Source: Rhodoferax ferrireducens (GTDB taxonomy: Bacteria > Pseudomonadota > Gammaproteobacteria > Burkholderiales > Burkholderiaceae_C). From it: 64,000 nt of DNA. The stretch lies in assembly GCF_003347515.1 (NCBI RefSeq), contig NZ_QEII01000322.1, forward strand, positions 1 through 64,000, read 5' to 3'. The translations under genes were made by a program, and so were the position numbers. Each line of letters begins with the position of its first letter. The stretch's first letter is position 1. Below, one piece after another: positions 1 to 8,307 of this stretch. The notes under the pieces are model-generated. The model did not search any database and was not told the DNA's origin. It saw nothing but the letters and a program-made list of their open reading frames with translations.

Positions 1-126
1 ACCCTGCTCGGACGGCCGGCCCGGCCGATTGAGGTGTCGCAGGCGGTGCTGTTCCTGGCGTCGGACGAATCGTCCTTCGTGCATGGCGCCGAGCTGGTGG
101 TCGATGGCGGTTACACCTCCAACTGA
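1..126 (+). CDS. Short-chain dehydrogenase/reductase, C-terminal part (cut by window edge)
   Basis: Only the last 41 residues are inside the window. They read as the typical end of a classical SDR: an Arg-Pro rich turn, the helix with LFLASDES, then GAELVVDGGYTSN before the stop. The VDGG turn followed by a short tail is the usual SDR C-terminus. The active site lies outside the window, so the substrate cannot be told. A zinc alcohol dehydrogenase follows about 110 bases downstream on the same strand and may share a pathway. Confidence 0.85.
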   Translation, partial: TLLGRPARPIEVSQAVLFLASDESSFVHGAELVVDGGYTSN

Positions 127-233
127 GTGAGAACGTGGCTGGCGCCGGCCCTCGGGTCGTGCGCCATCCTATTTCCGGGTCCTTGATCAGGAAAAGAATG
201 ATCATGCGATCCCTATTTTTTCAAGGTCAATCC

Positions 234-1304
234 ATGAATTACCGCTGTGCCCATCGCTGGGCCTTTCCACGCTGGGGCGCCGCCCTGAGCGAACACACCG
301 ACGCGCTGGCCGCGCCCAGCGGGCACGAGGTCAGCGTGCGTGTCACGCACTGCGGCATGTGCCACTCCGACCTGCACATCCAGGCCGGGGGCTTCGACAT
401 GGGCGGCGGCAAGCTCACCTCGCTGGAGCGCGCCGGGGCCACGCTGCCACTGACCATGGGCCATGAAATCGGCGGCGAGGTGGTGGAAATCGGGCCAGAG
501 GTCAGCGGCGTGGCGCTGGGCGACAAGGTCATTGTCTACCCCTGGCTGGGTTGCGGCCAGTGTGCCGTGTGCCTGCGCGGCGACGACCACCTGTGCCCGC
601 GCGCCGCGCGCAATCTCGGCATCCAGCTGCCCGGCGGCTATGCCGATATGGTGCGCGTGCCGCACAGCCGCTACCTGGTGCCGATCGGCACGCTGGAGCC
701 GGCGCGTGCCGCCACCTTTGCCTGCGCCGGCATCACGGCCTACGGCGCCATCCGCAAGCTCAACCCGATGACGGCCGAGGACCATGTGGCCATCATCGGC
801 TGCGGCGGGGTGGGCATGACCGCGGTGGCGCTGCTGTCGGCCACGTCCAAAGCGCGCATCGTCGCCATCGACCCCGACCCGGCCAAGCGCGAAGCCGCCC
901 TGCGCTACGGCGCCGTGCTGGCCTTCGACCCGAACGAAGACGGCGCACTGCGCAGCATCGGCAAGGCCTGCAACAACAACGTCGCCGGCGTGGTGGATTT
1001 TGTCGGCGCCGAGTCCACTTCGTCGCTGGCCGTCAATCTGGTGCGCCGCACCGGGCAGGTGGTGATCGTCGGCCTGTTCGGCGGCGAATTCCGCATGCCG
1101 CTACCCATGTTCGCGATCAAGTCGCTGCAGATCACCGGCTCCTATGTGGCCGGCTTGGAAGACTTGCGTGAGCTGGTCGCGCTGGCGCAGCGGGTGGACC
1201 TGCCGCAGATTCCGCTGGATTTGCGGCCGATGGCCAGCGTGAACCAGGCGCTGGACGACCTGGCGCACGGGCGGGTTATTGGGCGCGTGGTGCTGCAGCC
1301 TTGA
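234..1304 (+). CDS. Zinc-dependent medium-chain alcohol dehydrogenase
   Basis: The product (356 residues) should oxidise an alcohol or reduce an aldehyde with NAD(P) in the cytoplasm. Catalytic zinc ligands are visible in CGMCHSD (Cys40) and GHEIGGE (His77, Glu78). Four structural-zinc cysteines stand at 107, 110, 113 and 121, and the Rossmann motif GCGGVG at 189-194. Between the first two zinc motifs lies an insert of roughly 18 residues (about 54-71) carrying GGG and a charged stretch; some bacterial ADH subfamilies have such an insert. I chose ATG 234 because AAGG lies just upstream and because the residues encoded from 135 on do not look like protein. The substrate is unknown. Confidence 0.9.
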   Translation: MNYRCAHRWAFPRWGAALSEHTDALAAPSGHEVSVRVTHCGMCHSDLHIQAGGFDMGGGKLTSLERAGATLPLTMGHEIGGEVVEIGPEVSGVALGDKVIVYPWLGCGQCAVCLRGDDHLCPRAARNLGIQLPGGYADMVRVPHSRYLVPIGTLEPARAATFACAGITAYGAIRKLNPMTAEDHVAIIGCGGVGMTAVALLSATSKARIVAIDPDPAKREAALRYGAVLAFDPNEDGALRSIGKACNNNVAGVVDFVGAESTSSLAVNLVRRTGQVVIVGLFGGEFRMPLPMFAIKSLQITGSYVAGLEDLRELVALAQRVDLPQIPLDLRPMASVNQALDDLAHGRVIGRVVLQP

Positions 1305-1333
1305 AGACGCCGGAGCGGGTGAGGGTGCGGGCC

Positions 1334-1379
1334 GGCTGAGGCTCAAGCCGTTGGCACATGGCTTGAGCCTCAGCCTTTT
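1334..1379. terminator. Bidirectional intrinsic terminator between convergent genes
   Basis: Two perfect 16-base arms (1334-1349 and 1360-1375) enclose a 10-base loop, and the plus strand continues with TTTT. The plus-strand ADH gene ends 30 bases before it. The minus-strand MFS gene ends inside the right arm, so its stop codon is part of the hairpin. It probably stops transcription from both sides. Confidence 0.85.
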
Positions 1380-2764
1380 GGACGGCCGGGTGCTGCCACA
1401 GGGGCGTCGCGAAGCTGCCATGCTGCCACCAGCGCCAGCGCACACAGTGCCGCCAGCAGCATGAAAGACTCGTTGAAGGCCGCAAGCCGGGCCGGGCTGC
1501 TGGCAGTTTGCGCCAGCGAATCACCATGCGCGCTCAGCCGCCATTCGAGCACGATGCCGCACAGGCTGACGCCAATCGCGCCGCCCAGCATGCGCACAAA
1601 ACTGATGGCGCTGGAGCCCTGCGAAATCAGGTTTTTGTCCAGCGCCCGCAGCGAGCCGAGGTTGAGTGAAGGCAAAATGAAACCGAGCGCGATGCGTCCC
1701 AATATGGCCCAGGCCACCAATACCCCTATCCCGGTGCTCAGGGTCACCGTCAACATCAGGGCAAAGGACAGGGCCAGCAGAGCCAGTCCGGTGCTGACCA
1801 GCAAATAGGTGGGCTGGCGGTCGGCCAAACGGCCAACCAGCGCAATTGTGACGGCCAGCACAAAGCCGGACGGCAACAAAATGCTGCCAACGTACGAAGC
1901 TGACAAACCCAGCCCCAGCTGCATGTAAACCGGCAGCAGGTAGGTCGAGCCAAACAGCGCGGTGCCGTAAATAAAAGCGACGATGCTGCCCATTGCGAAC
2001 TGGCGGTAGCCAAACAGCGCCAGGTTCATCAATGGTTCCTGGCCGGTGTTGGCCAGGCGCCGCTGCCAGGCAATAAAAACGACCAGCGCCAGCAAGGCCG
2101 CACCTAGCAGCAGGCCGCGCCAGTCCAGCGTTGCGCCTTTGCGGTTGGCCGCCACGCCGCCCGGTGCCGTGACCGGCACATAACGGTAGGCCAGCCACAG
2201 CGAGGCCAGGCAAAAAGGCACGACCATGAAAAAGATCGAGCGCCAGCCAAACAGATCGACCAGTACGCCGCCGATACTGGGTCCGATGGCGGGCGCCAGC
2301 ACCACGCCCATGCCGAAGATGCCGCTGGCTCGTCCTTGCTCGTGCGGTGCAAAGGCGCGCATGATGATGATGGCTGGAATCGGCTGCACCACGCCGGCCG
2401 CCAGCCCTTCGGCCACGCGTGCGGCCAGCACCAGGGCGAAGCTGCTGGAGAATCCGCCAACAATGCCGCCAGCCAGCAGCAGTACCATGGTGCCGACATA
2501 AGTGCGGCGGTAACCGTAGCGCGCCAGCAGCCAGGGTGTGGTCAGCATGGATACCGTCATCGCCACCATAAAGCCGGAGGTGACCCATTGGGCGCGCTCC
2601 TGGCCCAGCGTGAAATGCCGGCTCATGTCGGGAATGGCCACGTTGACGATGGTCGAGGACATGATGGACGCCATCGTCCCGACCATGACCGACAGTAGCA
2701 GGAGCCAGCGGTAACGCGTGCCGTAGCGCGCCCGCATGTCGGCAAGGGTGGAGGGGCTGCTCAT
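1370..2764 (-). CDS. MFS drug exporter, DHA2 (EmrB/QacA) type
   Basis: A 464-residue, strongly hydrophobic inner-membrane protein. It starts with a short basic tail (residues 1-18) and the first helix carries the family-type stretch TIVNVAIPDM. The loop between helices 2 and 3 has the antiporter-like LLARYGYRRTY. Length and helix pattern fit the 14-helix DHA2 group, which exchanges protons for toxic compounds. ATG 2764 has AGG five bases upstream. The AraC gene lies upstream on the same strand with about 210 bases between, so it may regulate this exporter. The substrate is not visible. Confidence 0.87.
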   Translation of the reverse strand: MSSPSTLADMRARYGTRYRWLLLLSVMVGTMASIMSSTIVNVAIPDMSRHFTLGQERAQWVTSGFMVAMTVSMLTTPWLLARYGYRRTYVGTMVLLLAGGIVGGFSSSFALVLAARVAEGLAAGVVQPIPAIIIMRAFAPHEQGRASGIFGMGVVLAPAIGPSIGGVLVDLFGWRSIFFMVVPFCLASLWLAYRYVPVTAPGGVAANRKGATLDWRGLLLGAALLALVVFIAWQRRLANTGQEPLMNLALFGYRQFAMGSIVAFIYGTALFGSTYLLPVYMQLGLGLSASYVGSILLPSGFVLAVTIALVGRLADRQPTYLLVSTGLALLALSFALMLTVTLSTGIGVLVAWAILGRIALGFILPSLNLGSLRALDKNLISQGSSAISFVRMLGGAIGVSLCGIVLEWRLSAHGDSLAQTASSPARLAAFNESFMLLAALCALALVAAWQLRDAPVAAPGRPKG

Positions 2765-2972
2765 GGCCTGCTATCAGTGTTTGCTGATGACGACGGAATC
2801 CGTTTCGGCGCCGAGGATTTCAATGCTGGCACGGGGAATGTCTGCGACCCGATTTTTCTTTTTTCGGCAGGGCAGCCTTCCATCAACTTGACGACGATGC
2901 TTCCAGCGATGCGTTGAGTCAACGCGCGGAATGGAGGCTTTGCACTGAGTCGAGTCCACGAGCCAGCGAGAA

Positions 2973-3899
2973 TCAGCCAGGGGTTGACGAAGCTGATCGA
3001 CGAAACGCTGCCGGGGTGATATTGAGCTTTGCACGGAAGCATTTTGACATGTGGGCTTGATCAGAAAAGCCACAAACCGACGCCACTTGCTTGATTGCCA
3101 ATGAGTCGGTTTTGAGCAACTGGCAGGCTTGGCGAATCCGTCTGTCGATGACAAAAGCGTGCGGAGTCTGCTCAGCAGTGGCGCGAAAGCGCTGACTGAA
3201 GTTCCAAGCCCCCATGTTCACTTCAGCGGCCATCGCTTCCAGGCTGATACTCCCGTCAAGATTAGCGTCGATGTAATCGAAAACCCGGCGCAGCTGCGCC
3301 GGGCTCAGACGACCCCTGTCCACTTTCTGATGGAAGGTGACCGAAGTGTAGTCTCGCAGGAGGCAAACGACCAATTGGATGCTCAATGCTTCCACGTACA
3401 AGGCCCCGCCTATTGACTGCTGCTCCGCTTCGCGAGCAATGGCGTCGACTAGGGTGCTGATGGTCGGATTGGTGGTTCGTAGCACGTCGTGCAATCTCAC
3501 ATCTGTGACGCTGCGATCCATCACTTCATTGGCCACGCGCGAGACCATTTGCTCGCTCAGGTAAACGTGCAGTACATCGATGGGGTCTGGCCAGGTCCAG
3601 TGCGACTGCTGCGATCGCGTCAACAAAGACACATCCCCCGGCGCGCAACGGGTCGAATTCCAGGGGCCGTCAAACTTTCGATCCATCCGCGTCGCGCCCT
3701 GCCGGTAAGACACCACCATGAAGTCGCGCATGGGGGGAATCTCGACGTCCAGCCCTTGGTATCGAAAGCCCCGGCATTTCACACCTTTCCAATTGTGCTC
3801 ATCGCTGGAAACAAAAAGATGGCCAGGAACCCATTTCGGCAGTTCTTCGGAGGAAATCAAATCGTTCATATTCGACCAGGGAAGAATGTCATAAATCAA
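2973..3899 (-). CDS. AraC-family transcriptional regulator
   Basis: A 308-residue protein whose last ~100 residues form the AraC double helix-turn-helix: the first with SLEAMAAEVNMGAWNFSQRF, the second with IKQVASVCGFSDQAHMSKCF, ending in NITPAAFRR. The N-terminal ~190 residues resemble the ligand-sensing part found in regulators of the PA-type (RhaS-like) group, but I cannot name the inducer. An internal Met at residue 11 (3869) is an alternative start. It lies between a drug exporter on its own strand and a divergent broken hydrolase gene, so either could be its target. Confidence 0.87.
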   Translation of the reverse strand: MIYDILPWSNMNDLISSEELPKWVPGHLFVSSDEHNWKGVKCRGFRYQGLDVEIPPMRDFMVVSYRQGATRMDRKFDGPWNSTRCAPGDVSLLTRSQQSHWTWPDPIDVLHVYLSEQMVSRVANEVMDRSVTDVRLHDVLRTTNPTISTLVDAIAREAEQQSIGGALYVEALSIQLVVCLLRDYTSVTFHQKVDRGRLSPAQLRRVFDYIDANLDGSISLEAMAAEVNMGAWNFSQRFRATAEQTPHAFVIDRRIRQACQLLKTDSLAIKQVASVCGFSDQAHMSKCFRAKLNITPAAFRRSASSTPG

Positions 3900-4124
3900 T
3901 AGTACGTGCCGAGGTTTGCCGTCGCACTAGGGTATTCACCAGTGCGGAGATCCAAACAGGCGGGGAAACTCAAGCCCGTTCAAAAGCTGCACCGGAATCT
4001 ACAAGACCATCCGGAGTTTGGTGGGCAAGCTCTTGCTCCACGTCCATGGTGGGCGTCAAAGCAGCAAGTGGTGCGTTTGGGACACCAGATTACTGAAGAA
4101 ACCCATTTTCCGCAGGAGACAACC

Positions 4125-5179
4125 ATGGCTCATAATGATTACTACTCCACCAGCGTTCACGGCGATTACCGCCTCTATGACATTGGCACGCTCGCCCTTG
4201 AAGAGGGCGACTCGATTCCCCATTGCACCCTGGCCGTGGCCACGCATGGCACGCTCAACGCCGCCAAAGACAATGCCATCCTGGTGCTGACGTGGTACTC
4301 CGGCAACAGCAAAATCATGGCTGACGTCTACATTGGTCCGGGGCGCGCGCTGGACCCGGAAAAGTATTTCATCATCGTCGTCAACCAGATTGGCAGCGGC
4401 CTTTCCACCTCACCGCACAACGTGGCAGGCGCCCAGGGCGCAGGGGATTTCCCCAAGGTGCGTATTGGCGACGACGTGGCGGCCCAGCACCGCCTGCTTA
4501 TCGAGACATTTGGCATCACCAACCTGGCGCTGGTGGTGGGCGGCTCCATGGGCGCGCAGCAGACCTACGAGTGGGCCGTGCGTTACCCCGACATGGTCAA
4601 GCGCGCCGCGCCCATTGCCGGAACGGCCAAAAACACCGAGCACAACTACCTCTACGCCGAGACGCTGCGCGAAGCCCTCACCACCGACCCCGGATTCAAA
4701 GCCGGCAGCTACGCCGCACCGACCGACGTGGCTGCAGGCCTCAAGCGCCATGCCAAACTGTGGACCGTGATGGGCTGGAGCACCGAGTTTTTCCGCAATA
4801 ACAGCCATCAGGCGCTCCTCGGGTTTGCGTCGGTGCAGGATTTTGTCGATAACTTCATGACCAGCTACTTTGCGCCCATGGATCCAAACAACCTGCTGCT
4901 CATGGCCTGGAAGTGGCAGCGCGGCGACGTCAGCCGCCACACCGGAGGCAACCGGCGCTTGCGCTGGGCCGCATCAAGGCCAAGGTGTATGTGATGCCGA
5001 TCAGCCGCGACATGTTCTTCCCGCTCGCCGACTGCCAGGCCGAGCAGCAGCTCATCCCGGGCAGCGAATTCCGGCCGATTGCCAGCATTGACGGTCATCT
5101 GGCGCTGTTTGGTACCGATCCCGAAGCGCTCGCGCAGATCGATCTGTATCTGAAGACTCTGCTTTCTACGCCGGCCTAA
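4125..5179 (+). pseudogene. MetX-like alpha/beta hydrolase, broken by a one-base frameshift
   Basis: This gene resembles the homoserine O-acetyltransferase-like group of alpha/beta hydrolases. Translation from ATG 4125 (GGAG eight bases upstream) gives a good family sequence with the nucleophile elbow GGSMGAQQ up to about 4945. It then runs into nonsense and stops at 4994. The family sequence resumes in another frame from about 4955, with the acid residue region SRDMFFPLADC and the histidine region SIDGHLALFG, and ends at 5179. One missing base between about 4940 and 4965 explains the shift. The catalytic Ser, Asp and His are all encoded but not in one frame. It is either a recent pseudogene or a sequencing error. 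Confidence 0.8.
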
Positions 5180-5319
5180 ATTTTGGAACCCCCGGCTGTG
5201 CCGGGATATGGTTGTTGTGCGCCAATCTCGCCCGTCAGTGCGCTCGTATGGGGGCATTGGCGTTGACCCTAGGACTGATCTTGTCCCCGTATTTCAGGAC
5301 ACGGAAGTCACACCTCCGC

Positions 5320-5472
5320 TCAGAGGCTGAGAGTTTTTCGAGCGCCGGTGTAGACACCGCGCCCGTTGCTGTTCACGGCGACCGCGCCGACATGCGGACG
5401 AATTGCGTTGCCGATGTTCGTGATGAACGCTGAGGCTTCGCTCAAGGGGCTTGTTTTGGTGCCTTCGGTCAT
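5320..5472 (-). CDS. Possible 50-residue protein at the end of the IS element
   Basis: A short frame starts at ATG 5472, 11 bases past the transposase stop. A GAGAAGG ribosome-binding site sits eight bases before the start, inside the end of the transposase gene. The predicted product begins MTEGTKTSPL and holds no motif I recognise. Its TGA stop lies next to the left terminal repeat, so the frame almost exactly fills the space between transposase and IS end. It may be an accessory protein of the element or chance; codon use looks reasonable. Confidence 0.35.
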   Translation of the reverse strand: MTEGTKTSPLSEASAFITNIGNAIRPHVGAVAVNSNGRGVYTGARKTLSL

Positions 5473-7013
5473 TTCTTGCCTTCTCATGCGGCCTGCGCGG
5501 CCATTGCGCACGGACTTGTTCTCCAACCAATGAGCTGCGGCGCCAGCACTGCCGTGCGCATCAGGTTGTGCGCCAGCACAAACAGGCCGACCACAGATCG
5601 GACCTTGGCCAAGCCGCGCACTGGCATTCGCAACAGTCCTCGGTTACGGGCTTGCGCGTTCACGCATTCGGCCGTGGCCGCGCGCTGCTTGTAGATCTCC
5701 TTGGCCTCGTCACTGGCCATGCGCGCTCGCCACTGGGCCAGCGCTTCGGAGTCACCCGGCTTGGGCTGGGGCTTGTCCTGCTGCACCTCGTTGCCCTGCT
5801 CGTGTGTCGTGGCGTCTTTCTTCCCGTCCTTGCGGGCTTTGGGCTCGGGTACCGGCGCATAGACCTCAGTCTTGCCAGCCACCGCGTCGATCTGCTCGTG
5901 CGCGGGGAAGCCGCCATCGACCAGCCACTCATCCGGGCTCTGCCCCAGACGCTGTTCGACTTGCTCGAGCATGGGTGCGAGCTGGGCCATGTCGCTGCCA
6001 GCGTTGACCACGTCCATGCCTACGATGACTTGCTCTTCGCAGGTGGTGGCGAACTGCACGTTGAAGGCCGGCCGGAAGCCGCCGTCGCCCATCTTCATGA
6101 CGCGCGCGTCGGCATCGGTGGTGCTCGCCCGGGCGTCTTCAGCCTTGGCGCCGTTGTGTTTCTTGGTCGCAGCCACTTCGGGCAGTTGTTTGAGTGCTGC
6201 GCGGATGCGCTCTTCGCGCTCTTGGGCAGCGCGCAACTGGGCAGCCTGCGCCTGGCGCTTGGGCTGGCCGGGGTCACTTTGGGCCTGCGTCTTGAGCGTT
6301 TGCACCAACTCGCCGGCCTCTTTGAGGTGTTCGTCCAGGCTGGCCTGGCGGCGAAACGAGGCCGCACCGGCGTCAGCGCGCACGCGCATGCCGTTTTGCG
6401 CCACTCGCTCCAAGCTGATTGCACCCACGGCGGCCAAGGCGGCCACGTTGTCCGTGAGCAATTCGTCCATCAGCGCAACGTTGCCGGCACGAAAGTCGTT
6501 GAGCGCGTGGTAGTTCACCGACACGCCCCCGCAAATCCACCGATACGCGTCGTGCTCCTGGCTCAGCCGTGCCACTTCACGCCCGCTGCCCACGCCGTCC
6601 AGCGTGGCGTACAGCCACAGTGCGAACAGGATGCGCGGGTCGATCGCCGCACGACCGGCGCTGCCGCCACGCGCCTTGATTTCTTCGATCAACTTGCTCA
6701 GGTCCTGGTGCACAACGTAGCCCCACACCAGCCGGGCTCGGTGGTCTTGGGCCAACAACGATTCGAGGTCGGAGGCACGCAACTCAATTTGCGAACGGTT
6801 GGGTTGCAGCAGTCGCGGTGCGCCTTGGCCTCGCTTGCTGGCCGCCTTGGCTTGTGCCTGCTGTACCTGCGCTTCGCTTGGCTGAGGCAAGTCTTCGAAT
6901 AAGCCAGCCTCCGCCCGCCCGGTGTTGCGATCAGTGGGGGTTGTCATGCCCATAACCTAGCCAGTCTCGTGCCAGTTTGAGGGACTTGGAGAAAAATTCT
7001 CACTCTCTCAGCC
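5325..7013 (-). mobile_element. IS1182-family insertion sequence
   Basis: A 1.69 kb element with one long transposase gene. Its ends are proposed from a matching 9-base inverted repeat, GGCTGAGAG at 5325-5333 and CTCTCAGCC at 7005-7013. Inside both ends a TTTTTC tract follows, offset by about eight bases. The size is normal for the family. I could not define a target-site duplication, so the ends may be off by a few bases. It sits downstream of the broken hydrolase gene and interrupts no reading frame that I can recognise. Confidence 0.7.
5484..6953 (-). CDS. IS1182-family transposase
   Basis: A full-length (489 residue) DDE transposase. It has the family's N-terminal region with the IDPRILFALWLYA and YRWICGGVSVNYHALNDFR blocks, then RVAQNGMRVRADAGAASFRR (about 183-202), the second acidic site WLVDGGFP (Asp346) and YKQRAATAECVNAQ with Glu429. 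A hydrophilic low-complexity insert with many Lys, Gln and Pro lies around 365-405. In relatives as I remember them, the position of Asn187 is Asp (AQDG). If that Asp is catalytic, this copy could not move itself. Confidence 0.92.
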   Translation of the reverse strand: MGMTTPTDRNTGRAEAGLFEDLPQPSEAQVQQAQAKAASKRGQGAPRLLQPNRSQIELRASDLESLLAQDHRARLVWGYVVHQDLSKLIEEIKARGGSAGRAAIDPRILFALWLYATLDGVGSGREVARLSQEHDAYRWICGGVSVNYHALNDFRAGNVALMDELLTDNVAALAAVGAISLERVAQNGMRVRADAGAASFRRQASLDEHLKEAGELVQTLKTQAQSDPGQPKRQAQAAQLRAAQEREERIRAALKQLPEVAATKKHNGAKAEDARASTTDADARVMKMGDGGFRPAFNVQFATTCEEQVIVGMDVVNAGSDMAQLAPMLEQVEQRLGQSPDEWLVDGGFPAHEQIDAVAGKTEVYAPVPEPKARKDGKKDATTHEQGNEVQQDKPQPKPGDSEALAQWRARMASDEAKEIYKQRAATAECVNAQARNRGLLRMPVRGLAKVRSVVGLFVLAHNLMRTAVLAPQLIGWRTSPCAMAAQAA

Positions 7014-7478
7014 CGAGGCAGGGTCCGTGAACCTTCTGCATATGTGCTATTTCACCGGTCACTTGCCCGCCTCGCCGCGGCAGTTTGCGTCCTGCTCAAG
7101 TTTTGGCATCGAAACCCGCATCCATTGAAGCGCGGCAAGTGCTATTGGAAAATTGACAAGCCCTGTTCCGGCACAGAGCAGCAAGCAAGCCGCTTTCGCT
7201 GCTGCTTGGCCATTCGCCATCGCGCAATGACAGCTTCAAAAAGTAACAATTACGCTTGACCCCGGCAGGCCGCAGGAGGCCAGTGTTGTATAAAAAACAG
7301 GTCTGGATCCCACTGATCGCCCGTGCCTGATGCTGCAATTTTCATAGCATCAAGAATCTTCCAGCGCGCCCGGAAAAGGGTGACGTTACGGCGTGCGTCA
7401 CGCAAGCTTCAAAAAACTTTCATCCACGCGGCCTAAGGTAACAGCGCTTCCCAGCCGACATACCTCAAGGAGTTCACC
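7014..7478. other. Non-coding stretch between IS element and orphan Tat leader
   Basis: I see no credible gene in these 465 bases; the frames present are short and lack family character. An inverted repeat GTGACG / CGTCAC (7380-7385 and 7396-7401, 10-base spacer) lies about 80 bases before the Tat-leader frame and could be an old operator. AAGGAG at 7468-7473 is a good ribosome-binding site for the start at 7479, so this was once the leader of an exported protein gene. Confidence 0.45.
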
Positions 7479-7640
7479 ATGCCGATTGAAGATTTGCCTG
7501 CCGTCCCCGCGCCCGATGTTCGCCCCCGCCGTCGTCTGTTCCTTCAGCAGTCAGCCTCATACATGGGCCTGGCCGCCGCTGCCAGTATGGGCGCGCCGGC
7601 GCTGGTGGCTGCGCAAAGCGTTCGGCCGCAGCTGCCGTAG
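7479..7640 (+). pseudogene. Orphan twin-arginine signal peptide, gene remnant
   Basis: This frame of 53 residues starts at ATG 7479 with a good Shine-Dalgarno site. It contains a clear Tat leader: acidic N-terminus, RPRRRLFLQQ, a hydrophobic Ala/Gly-rich core (about 27-43) and ALVAAQS as a likely cleavage site. It ends after only a few more residues, where sequence leading into the intron remnant begins. The cargo enzyme is gone, so the original function is unknown; leaders like this usually belong to cofactor-containing periplasmic enzymes. Confidence 0.6.
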
Positions 7641-7740
7641 CGCTCTCACCCCAATGGTGATCTGCCTCGAAGCTAAAAAAGTGAATGCGCATACGGACTT
7701 GTTGATGAAACCAAGCGGTCAACTGAGGAATCTAGGTTCA

Positions 7741-8133
7741 ATGGGTAATCCCCCGGCTTTGTGGTTGGAGGCGGAACGTTGGGAAGATGTGGTCAGAATA
7801 AGCGGGGAGACCTGCCGCCCGAGGTGACGGGCGGCAGGAGTCAGAGCCTTCGTAGTACCGCAGGGCTGCAAGCGTAAAGCAGGGCCGAACGGTTTGGAAA
7901 CGGATGTCACAAAAGGGTTTCGCCCCTGGGGCCTAAATACTGCATAGGCAGCTTGAAAAGCGTGGAGCAGGAAAGCCGCGTCAGGCAGGGGTGGCAGGAA
8001 AGTGGAAAACGTAACGGTTAGAAAGCGTGACAGCATGGGCGAATCAGTGCCAGTGCCAGAAAAGGCTAAACAAGCTGAATCTACCCTGTCTGAATGGGAG
8101 TGGGTGGATCGTGCTATCTGGACAGAGCATATG
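7741..8133 (+). mobile_element. Truncated group II intron, 5' part
   Basis: Two things identify it. First, an RNA region with a perfect 10-base hairpin (7811-7820 with 7829-7838) is followed by AGGAGTCAGAGCC, a GTAGTACC box and GGGCCGAACGG. This order recalls the conserved domain I sequence of bacterial group II introns as I remember them. Second, a frame opening at 8002 encodes what looks like the beginning of an intron reverse transcriptase (ESTLSEWEWVDRAIWTEHM). The rest of the enzyme and domains V and VI are missing. The 5' boundary is approximate. Confidence 0.55.
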
Positions 8134-8241
8134 CAGTTCGACTGGCTGCGCTGGGCCACCACGCCGTTGAACGAGCGACAAGTCAAGTTGCTCAATCGTT
8201 TGTTCGATGGCTTTGAAGGCAGGCGCACCAGCAGCAAGTAG
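8002..8241 (+). pseudogene. Chimeric remnant: intron reverse transcriptase start joined to Fic-protein tail
   Basis: The 79-residue frame begins at GTG 8002, with AGGA just upstream. Residues 1 to about 44 look like the N-terminus of a group II intron protein (Trp-rich WEWVDRAIWTEHM). Residues about 45-79 (FDWLRW, then TTPLNERQVKLLNRLFDGFEG and a TSSK end) look like the winged-helix region near the C-terminus of DUF4172-type Fic proteins. A TAG stop cuts the second part short of its usual end. A deletion appears to have fused two unrelated gene pieces. It is unlikely to be functional. Confidence 0.5.
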
Positions 8242-8307
8242 GGGCCATTGCCCTTGATGTTCAGGGAGCGCTTGGTGCCTTGCGGTCTTGCGCCGTCGAA
8301 GCCGTTC

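Noticed and set aside
2765..2972. Short minus-strand frames between AraC and the MFS exporter
   Set aside because: The predicted products have no domain, no good start site and overlap the AraC 3' end in another frame; the stretch is more likely the exporter's promoter region.
5188..5215. Small GC hairpin (CCCGGC / GCCGGG) after the broken hydrolase
   Set aside because: Only six base pairs and no T-run follow, so it is not a convincing terminator.
5270..5310. Sequence left of the IS element that looked like another IS end
   Set aside because: No matching repeat was found on the other side and no transposase remnant is present nearby.
5451..6902. A 483-codon plus-strand frame across the IS element
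   Set aside because: It is the antisense of the transposase, whose motifs and length are normal for IS1182.
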